DNA of 38,185 bases, from the NCBI GenBank assembly GCA_944384855.1, contig CALWUY010000044.1, forward strand, positions 1 through 38,185. The letters are read 5' to 3'. Of the stretch, positions 33,067 to 38,185 are shown in pieces (position 1 is the first letter of the stretch; each line of letters begins with the position of its first letter). This DNA is from an uncultured Clostridia bacterium (GTDB lineage Bacteria > Bacillota > Clostridia > Oscillospirales > Acutalibacteraceae). The notes below the pieces were generated by a model, which saw only the letters and a program-made list of their open reading frames with translations, did not search any database and was not told where the DNA came from. Both the position numbers and the translations under genes were made by a program.

Positions 33067-35007
33067 ATGAAATCACCTATGCGACAGGTTCATCTTGATT
33101 TTCATACGTCAGAGCTTATTGAAAATATAGGATATAAATTTTCAAGAGAAAATTTTACGGAAAACCTTATCAGAGGAAACGTGTCCTCAATAACCGTTTT
33201 TGCGAAATGTCATCACGGTATGTGTTATTATCCGACGAAAATAGGGAAAATGCATCCGAACCTTAAATTTGATCTGCTTAAAGAGCAGATATCTGCCGCA
33301 CACAGTATAGGTGTCAGAGCGCCTGTATATATAACTGCCGGCTGGTCTGTTTATGATACTGCCAATGAAAGCTGGCTTGCCAGGAATAAGGACGGCAGCG
33401 TACAGACAGTAAATTATGATAGAAACGCGTCTGATGATACGCCGAAACCGTTTGCATCTTGGCAGAACCTTTGTTTAGCAGGAGAATATGCGGATTATAT
33501 TTATAAGATTACCGAGGAAATCTGCCTTAATTACGATATAGACGGACTTTTCTATGATATTTGTTTTAACGAAGGTGTATGTTACTGTGAAAGCTGTATA
33601 TCCGGAATGAAAAAGTCGGGTTTAGACCCTGATAATGAGGATGACGCGAGGCGGTATTATAAAATCAAACGTCTGGAATTTATGAAGAAATGCGGTGAAC
33701 TGTTAAAGAAATATCATCCGAAGGCAACCATTTTCTTTAATGGCAGCTGTGAACCGGAGCTTTGCGATTTTCACGGACTTGAAACACATTATGAACTTGA
33801 GGATCTGCCCACCGCGTGGGGAGGATATGACAAGTTTCCGTTCAGAGCAAAGTATTTTTCGCGGTATGAAAAACCTATTATTGCAATGACGGGTAAATTT
33901 CATACATCCTGGGGAGAATTCGGAGGATACAAAACAAAAGACGCCCTTAAATTCGAGTGCGCTTCAATGCTCGCTTTCGGGGCGGGATGCAGCGTGGGTG
34001 ACCAGCTGCACCCTAACGGACTTATGGACAGTTCCACCTACGAGCTTATAGGAGACGCATATTCTTATGTAAAAAGTATAGAGGATATCTGCCGTGACAG
34101 TAAGCTTGTCACGAATTTAGGATTATGGATCTCTTCAGATCCGGAAGAAAACGAAGGTATGTCCAAAATACTGCTTGAGAAACAGCTTGATTTCGATTAT
34201 GCCTGCGCAGACAATTTAAGTAAGTTTGACACGCTTATAGTACCCTGTAATCCGGTTTTGAGGGGTGACGATGTAAATCTTATAAATGACTTTATCAAAT
34301 CGGGCAAAAAAGCCGTTCTTATGGGAAACTGTATTGAAAGAGGCATAAACTGCGGTATAGATTATATCGGTAAAAGCAAATGCGACATTGATTATGTCAC
34401 GGCGGGCGAAAAAATATCCGAAGGCATGGTAAAAAGTCCGATTTTGTTTTATGAAAGCGCGTATATCGTAAAAGCTGACGGATACGAAACGCTCGCGAGT
34501 ATCAGAGAACCGTATTTCAACAGGACATACGGGCATTACTGTTCCCATATGAATACGCCTTACAGGGAAGAAACCGCCGATTATCCGGCAATATGCTTCA
34601 AGGATAATATAATATATTTCGCGCACGATGTGGGGCGTATTTACCGTGAATACGGGAGTGTATATCACCGAACATATTTCTGCAATGCCTTGAGGCAGAT
34701 TTATAACGGCGAATATTTTAATGTTGAATTAGGCGGAAGGGGAAGGGCAACGCTCAGGAAAACAGCCGACGGGCAAAAATATTTGCTCCATTTGCTTTAC
34801 GCCTCTCCATATAAATCAGGCGCCGCCGAAATTATAGACGATACGACAAAACTTTACAATATACCGGTTAAGCTGAACGTTTCGGGAATAAAAAAGATTA
34901 CTTTGCTTCCTGATGAAAAAAATATTGAATTTACCGATACCGGAAACGGAGTTGGTTTTGAACTTGCGGTTTTGCATATACATCAACTGATAATGTTCGA
35001 AAAATGA
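33067..35007 (+). CDS. GHL6-type putative glycoside hydrolase with GATase-like domain
   Basis: The product is 646 aa with no signal peptide. It starts with RQVHLDFHTSELIENIGYKF, then SITVFAKCHHGMCYYPTKIG, the signature start of the hypothetical glycosyl hydrolase 6 (GHL6) group of alpha-amylase-superfamily barrels. D159-G-L-F-Y-D164 marks a barrel strand with an acidic end typical of a nucleophile or acid position. Residues about 350-440 (NLGLWISSDPEEN ... FDTLIVPCNPVLRGDDVNLI) resemble the beta-galactosidase trimerisation/GATase1-like domain common in GH42- and fucosidase-like enzymes. The last part is beta-rich. Substrate unknown. It is the last gene of the long series, with ribosome binding site GAGGAGG; the terminator is at 35175-35217. 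Confidence 0.8.
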   Translation: MKSPMRQVHLDFHTSELIENIGYKFSRENFTENLIRGNVSSITVFAKCHHGMCYYPTKIGKMHPNLKFDLLKEQISAAHSIGVRAPVYITAGWSVYDTANESWLARNKDGSVQTVNYDRNASDDTPKPFASWQNLCLAGEYADYIYKITEEICLNYDIDGLFYDICFNEGVCYCESCISGMKKSGLDPDNEDDARRYYKIKRLEFMKKCGELLKKYHPKATIFFNGSCEPELCDFHGLETHYELEDLPTAWGGYDKFPFRAKYFSRYEKPIIAMTGKFHTSWGEFGGYKTKDALKFECASMLAFGAGCSVGDQLHPNGLMDSSTYELIGDAYSYVKSIEDICRDSKLVTNLGLWISSDPEENEGMSKILLEKQLDFDYACADNLSKFDTLIVPCNPVLRGDDVNLINDFIKSGKKAVLMGNCIERGINCGIDYIGKSKCDIDYVTAGEKISEGMVKSPILFYESAYIVKADGYETLASIREPYFNRTYGHYCSHMNTPYREETADYPAICFKDNIIYFAHDVGRIYREYGSVYHRTYFCNALRQIYNGEYFNVELGGRGRATLRKTADGQKYLLHLLYASPYKSGAAEIIDDTTKLYNIPVKLNVSGIKKITLLPDEKNIEFTDTGNGVGFELAVLHIHQLIMFEK

Positions 35008-35083
35008 TTTTTTCTGTTGAATTGATGGGTTTAAGAACTGCAATTCAAAACTTATAATTTAATAAGTCTTATTGATAAATTTG

Positions 35084-35255
35084 AAAAAACGAATAATTCT
35101 GCTTTTTACCGGGCGGTTTCTTGGCAAAAAAGCACAGTTAATATTGTATTTTTTGATTTTAACACGGACAGATGAAAAGCCCTTGAAAACCTAAAGTTTT
35201 CAAGGGCTTTTTGCAGGGAATAGTGATTCGAAAAAAACGAATAATTCTGCTTTTT
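35084..35255. repeat. pair of 24-nt direct repeats flanking the terminator
   Basis: The copies at 35084-35107 and 35232-35255 are identical over 24 nt: an A-tract, CGAATAATTCTGC, then a T-tract, start-to-start spacing 148 nt. Each copy is itself roughly palindromic (GAATAATTC core). They could be the scars or ends of a small inserted element, or two weak terminator hairpins. Confidence 0.75.
35175..35217. terminator. strong bidirectional terminator between the glycan operon and the GH20 fragment
   Basis: AAAAGCCCTTGAAAAC (35175-35190) pairs perfectly with 35196-35211 across a 5-nt loop (CTAAA), and T/A tracts sit at both ends. It would stop the long plus-strand operon and also minus-strand transcription from the GH20 fragment. 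Confidence 0.93.
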
Positions 35256-35345
35256 TGGTTGTTTATCGGTCATTATGATTTTTAATTGGGGTGTCAAAAA
35301 AGAACCTGTCGGAATATAACGGAAGACAATAACATTATCTGAAGA

Positions 35346-36248
35346 TTAGTTTATGCCGTGCGAAATCACAGATGCCGTAAAAGTTCTGTACCATGATTGG
35401 AAAGAAATAAGACCCTTATGAAAATTATCACCGCCGCCGTAAACATCAAGAAGTTTTTCGTCAAGTTCATCAATGTGATCGATTTTTCCGTCTCTTAAAA
35501 GAATCAGTCTGTCACGGCAGTTTTCGGCGCGTTTTATAACGCCCCCGATTCTCATATCCTGAATTTCGAAGCCTTGTGCCTTGTTTTCTCTGTACCACTG
35601 CTCTCTGTACGCAGTATAAAAAACATTCAGCTTTTTTATAAGCAGTTTGTATTTATCAATAAGCGCATTAAGCTCATTGGTATTTCTTTCTGCATAAATT
35701 CTACGGGTTTCCTGTCCCAAATTAGCCTTAACGGTTAAAACGTCGCAGAGAGCATACATAGTACCGAATAAAAAACCCCATTCTGGATTTTTCTTTAAAA
35801 GAGAAAGTTTTCGCGCGCATTTTGCAAACAGCTCTGATTCATCGCCGCTAAGAGTACTGTCAAATATTCCGGAAAACGGGTCATTATATAATAAGTATTT
35901 TTCGGGATTTTTTACGTCGCCGCCATTATTTTGTATATCAGGCAAATCAAGAAGCATAAAACGGTCATAGGAAATTCCGAATTTTTCTTTAAATTTCTGT
36001 TTTATGTCATCCGCATTATAGTTTCCTTTTGCGTATTCAGAAGCGGCGAACAAAGAGGGAAGAACGGCGAACCGTGAACATTCTCCGCCGTCGTCGCCCC
36101 ACAATGTGAGAAATATGTTTTTTATATTATGATCTTCACAGCTTTTCAGTGCGCTTTTTGTCGTTTTTAAAGAAAAAGCGTTGTTTGGAGCAAATACACA
36201 AAACGAACTTTTTGCAAAATGTGATGCGATAACCGCACTGTCGGCAAA
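35346..36248 (-). pseudogene. 5'-truncated GH20 beta-N-acetylhexosaminidase remnant
   Basis: On the minus strand a frame of 300 codons is open from 36248, after a TGA at 36251-36249, to the stop at 35346. Homology to Firmicutes-type GH20 is visible from about 36194: FAPNNAFSLKTT, LKSCEDHNIKNIFLTLWGDD, GGECSRFAVLPSLFAASEYA, KYLLYNDPFSG and a helical C-terminus with FEIQDMRIGG. That is roughly the C-terminal half of a normal 600-650-aa enzyme. The N-terminal half, including the Asp-Glu catalytic pair, is missing. Upstream of 36194 the frame continues through repeat-like DNA and finds no good start; the nearest in-frame start candidate within the homology is a TTG at 36104. The remnant is therefore almost certainly inactive, broken by a rearrangement at about 36195. 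Confidence 0.8.
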
Positions 36249-36340
36249 TCAATTTGCCGCAAATCTCTACGGCAAAATACCGCAAATCTCTCCGATGAAA
36301 ATGCTCTAAGAATGTCTCAAAAAGCAAATCGGCTTTTTGT
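36195..36340. repeat. palindrome-rich repeat-like segment at the GH20 break
   Basis: This segment contains a perfect palindrome CGGCAAAT-CA-ATTTGCCG (36242-36259), a 12-bp direct repeat CCGCAAATCTCT (36257-36268 and 36280-36291) and a hairpin CAAAAAGC/GCTTTTTG (36318-36339). The density of symmetric elements and its position at the truncation point suggest a small mobile or dispersed repeat. That interpretation needs genome-wide copies to confirm. Confidence 0.5.
36318..36339. terminator. possible weak terminator hairpin
   Basis: CAAAAAGC (36318-36325) pairs with GCTTTTTG (36332-36339) over a 6-nt loop. The stem is A/T-rich with only short T/A tracts, so it is weak. It may equally be part of the surrounding repeat. 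Confidence 0.35.
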
Positions 36341-36402
36341 AAATTAAGCTTTTAACTGTATAAAAGTGACTTGCTCGACGAATTATATCGATAAGTGCTC
36401 AT

Positions 36403-36454
36403 GGACATATTGACATTTTCTCATAGACATTGTATAATGTCCGTGATAGGACAT
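36403..36454 (+). promoter_or_regulatory. sigma-A promoter overlapped by GACAT operator repeats
   Basis: TTGACA (36410-36415) and TATAAT (36433-36438) are perfect hexamers 17 nt apart, directly before the regulator gene at 36471. Five GACAT/ATGTC sites lie on top of it: 36404-36408, 36412-36416, 36426-36430, 36437-36441 (inverted) and 36450-36454. GACATTGTATAATGTC (36426-36441) is a perfect palindrome across the -10. This strongly suggests repression of the promoter, most simply by the regulator encoded next. Confidence 0.75.
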
Positions 36455-36470
36455 TTTTGGAGGCGAGTAT

Positions 36471-37802
36471 ATGAATATCGGCAAAGAAACAGAGTTTATA
36501 GAATTCAAAAAATCAACATCTGAAACTAAAGAAGGACTTATTTCCATTGCAAGCATTCTGAATAAGCATAAAAAGGGCAATTTGTATTTCGGAGTAAAGG
36601 ATAACGGGGATGTAATCGGTCAGGATATCGGAAAAGATACCGAGAGAAAGCTGTCCCGTGATATAAGCGATAATATCAAGCCTGCTATTTGGTATGAGAT
36701 AACAACGAGACATTCGGATGACGGAAGGCAATTCATAGAAGTTACGTTTAACGGTTCTAACGCTCCGTATTCTGCATACGGCAAGTATTATGAGCGCTTT
36801 GCGGATGAGGATAAACAAATATCCGACGCGGAGCTTGAAAGGCTGTTTAAAGAACGGCAAAAGGATTATTCCGAGTGGGAAGCCTCAGACTCCGAGGAGT
36901 CGGTTCCGGATGTTGACGAAGATCTTTTGAAGAAGGAAATTGCGGCAGGTAACGAAAGCGGCAGGATTAAATACGGTTATACCGACGCCGCTTCAATTCT
37001 GTCAAAGCTCGGGCTGTATAATTCGGAATCCGAACTGTTGACAAACGCAGGCAGAGCACTGTTTTCAAAAAATCATCCGATTCTTATGAAAACCGCAATA
37101 TATGCTACTCCGACAAAGGAAACCTTTATAAAACTAAATCACTTCGAGGGAAATATCTTCGAGTGTATTGATGAGGCAATCGCATTTATTTTGTCTGCAA
37201 TAGATTGGAATATTGTGATTGACGGTAATGCAAAGCGAAAGGAAGAACCGGAAATTCCTCAAAAGGCAATTCGTGAAATGGTTGTTAATGCCTTTGCGCA
37301 CGGTTGCTATTTTTCCAATACAAGCTTTGCAATAGAGGTTTTCAGCGATAAGGTGATGATATACAGTCCCGGTCTTTTTCCGGTTGGGTTCAAGCCGGAG
37401 GATTTTGCCGAAAATTCAGCCGAGCCGATTATGCTTAATCCTAAAATTGTTAATGTTCTCTTTAAGTGCTCTGTAATCGAGTCCTTTGGCACGGGCTTTG
37501 AACGAACCTTTTCTTCCTGCAAAGCAGCAGGAGTAAAATACGAATATGAGAATACAAAAGCGGGCTTTCGTTTCATATTTTACCGTGCTCACGGACATAA
37601 AAATGTCCATGAAATGTCCAAGAGCGAAAAAGCAGTTTATGGCTTGTTGAAGGAATGCGATTATCTGACAACAGCAGAGCTTGCAACAAGGATTGGAAAA
37701 ACAGAAAAAACGGTTTACCGTGCAATTAAGGCGCTTAAAGAAAACGGATATATTGTCCGTGAGGGAACGGATACTTCGGGATACTGGAAGATACTCAAAT
37801 AA
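36471..37802 (+). CDS. AlbA_2 (Schlafen-type) domain regulator with HATPase-like and winged-helix domains
   Basis: The product is 443 aa; TTTTGGAGGCGAG precedes the ATG. Residues about 5-125 match the AlbA_2 domain: ETEFIEFKKSTSE, SIASILNKHKKGNLYFGVKD and NGDVIGQDIG. A central linker is followed by an ATPase-like domain (about 265-350) with REMVVNAFAHGCYF, VMIYSPGLFPVG and SFGTGFERTF, as in RecG-like/HATPase_c_4 regulators. The C-terminus (about 385-443) is a winged helix: YLTTAELATRIGKTEKTVYR, AIKALKENGYIVREG. Such proteins are transcription regulators or nucleic-acid-binding factors, often on mobile elements. The self-overlapping GACAT promoter and a similar palindrome within its own gene suggest autoregulation. 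Confidence 0.88.
   Translation: MNIGKETEFIEFKKSTSETKEGLISIASILNKHKKGNLYFGVKDNGDVIGQDIGKDTERKLSRDISDNIKPAIWYEITTRHSDDGRQFIEVTFNGSNAPYSAYGKYYERFADEDKQISDAELERLFKERQKDYSEWEASDSEESVPDVDEDLLKKEIAAGNESGRIKYGYTDAASILSKLGLYNSESELLTNAGRALFSKNHPILMKTAIYATPTKETFIKLNHFEGNIFECIDEAIAFILSAIDWNIVIDGNAKRKEEPEIPQKAIREMVVNAFAHGCYFSNTSFAIEVFSDKVMIYSPGLFPVGFKPEDFAENSAEPIMLNPKIVNVLFKCSVIESFGTGFERTFSSCKAAGVKYEYENTKAGFRFIFYRAHGHKNVHEMSKSEKAVYGLLKECDYLTTAELATRIGKTEKTVYRAIKALKENGYIVREGTDTSGYWKILK
37593..37619. promoter_or_regulatory. internal copy of the GACAT palindrome within the AlbA_2 gene
   Basis: GGACATAAAAATGTCC (37593-37608) is a perfect inverted repeat, with a third ATGTCC at 37614-37619. The sites are the same hexamer found at the gene's promoter. 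They fall between the ATPase-like and winged-helix coding parts, so they may be an auxiliary operator or roadblock, or chance. Confidence 0.45.
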
Positions 37803-37818
37803 CTGAATATTTCTATTG

Positions 37819-37848
37819 AGCACTCACAGGGCGGTGAGTGCTTTTCTT
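37819..37848 (+). terminator. terminator after the AlbA_2 regulator gene
   Basis: AGCACTCAC (37819-37827) pairs with GTGAGTGCT (37834-37842), a perfect 9-bp stem with a 6-nt loop, followed by TTTCTT. It lies between the regulator stop and the PrgI ribosome binding site, so it may insulate or attenuate the conjugation genes. Confidence 0.75.
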
Positions 37849-37877
37849 ATACCCAAATTAAAAAAGGAGGAGTTTAT

Positions 37878-38185
37878 TTGGAAATTAAAATCAACCGGGA
37901 AATAAGGAATTACACTGAATCCATGTTTTTCGGACTGTCTATGCGGCAGTTTATTTTTGCCGTTGCGGGCTGCGGTATTGCCGTGCTTTTGTACTTTGTA
38001 TTAAAGCCGTTTTTCGGCGTGGAAACGCTGTCATGGATGTGTATGCTCGGAGCAGCTTCGTTTATCGCCTGCGGGTTTGTCACCTATAACGGTATGACTG
38101 CCGAGCAGTTTGCGTGGGTATGGCTGAAATCGAAGTTTATTGAGCCTGTAAAGGTTAAGTTTGAATGCGACACGCTGTATGCGGC
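37878..38185 (+). CDS. PrgI-family conjugation protein (3' truncated by window)
   Basis: The start is TTG 37878, chosen because AAAGGAGG lies 7 nt upstream and the translation then begins like the family: LEIKINREIRNYTESMFFGL. About 102 residues are visible. Two transmembrane helices follow (about 23-45, FIFAVAGCGIAVLLYFVL, and about 52-72, WMCMLGAASFIACGFVTY), then AEQFAWVWLKSKFIEP. PrgI is a small inner-membrane part of Gram-positive type IV conjugation systems, usually followed by a VirB4-like ATPase. Its presence marks an integrative conjugative element or remnant reaching past the right edge. Confidence 0.88.
   Translation, partial: MEIKINREIRNYTESMFFGLSMRQFIFAVAGCGIAVLLYFVLKPFFGVETLSWMCMLGAASFIACGFVTYNGMTAEQFAWVWLKSKFIEPVKVKFECDTLYA

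Larger units (their letters stand above)
35008..35345. other. 338-bp intergenic region with direct repeats and terminator
   Basis: No gene is supported here. The region holds two near-palindromic direct repeats of 24 nt (35084-35107 and 35232-35255) that bracket a strong bidirectional terminator (35175-35217), followed by A/T-rich DNA up to the end of the GH20 fragment. Confidence 0.7.

Noticed and set aside
36136-36327. 63-codon minus-strand frame at the GH20 break
   Set aside because: It is a different frame running through the repeat-like segment; the GH20 homology lies in the other frame.
1-38185. tRNA, rRNA or CRISPR array
   Set aside because: I saw no cloverleaf-like, rRNA-like or regularly spaced short-repeat structure anywhere in the window.

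Overview
The window looks like a chromosomal segment of a low-to-mid GC, Gram-positive-type Clostridia bacterium, probably a gut Oscillospirales/Ruminococcaceae-like organism. This rests on AGGAGG-type ribosome binding sites, textbook sigma-A promoters (TTGACA, 16-17 nt, TATAAT), a LacI-controlled sugar locus, a type I dockerin, and a PrgI-type conjugation gene at the right edge. The taxonomic call is inference; there is no rRNA or tRNA gene here to test it.

Left part (1-4330): unrelated small metabolic and stress genes on the + strand. They are the tail of a DUF2493/SLOG-fold protein, a pyridoxamine-phosphate-oxidase-like flavoprotein, a metallo-beta-lactamase-fold hydrolase, a YqhD/BdhA-type alcohol dehydrogenase with all four metal ligands, a macro-domain protein, a YjbR/MmcQ protein and an Spx/ArsC-like thioredoxin-fold protein. 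A strong terminator at 4273-4330 closes this part.

Central part (4396-35212): a large glycan-utilisation locus of about 31 kb. Operon A (4604-8889) encodes a short GH78-like rhamnosidase and a GH36 alpha-galactosidase. A LacI-family regulator follows (9159-10139), convergent with a 612-aa putative alpha/alpha-barrel enzyme (10198-12036, minus strand). From a divergent promoter region a second, roughly 22.4-kb all-plus-strand gene series (12593-35007) begins. It holds four exported proteins (a membrane-anchored beta-helix protein, a small one-module membrane protein, a 1247-aa modular beta-helix protein ending in a dockerin, and a 1521-aa membrane-anchored six-module protein), a short fucosidase-like enzyme, a sugar ABC importer without its own ATPase (lipoprotein plus two permeases), a GH106-like enzyme, a second GH78-like enzyme and a GHL6-type enzyme.

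The most novel-looking element is a repeated beta-sandwich-like module of about 150-185 residues. It occurs 11 times in three neighbouring exported proteins, as the sole extracellular domain of one, flanking a beta-helix in the second, and alternating with fibronectin-III-like domains in the third. My working model, which is inference, is a Gram-positive surface system. The modules hold a rhamnose/galactose-containing (pectin- or mucilage-like) polysaccharide at the cell surface, beta-helix enzymes cut it, the ABC importer takes up oligosaccharides, and cytosolic glycosidases dismantle them. The second permease carries an unusual extracytoplasmic insertion of about 175 residues, which may be part of the same recognition apparatus.

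Right part (35008-38185): a bidirectional terminator set between two direct repeats, a 5'-truncated GH20 hexosaminidase gene fused to repeat-like DNA, an AlbA_2/Schlafen-type regulator with a probable self-operator of GACAT repeats, and the start of a PrgI gene. PrgI suggests that an integrative conjugative element, or a remnant of one, begins or continues here.
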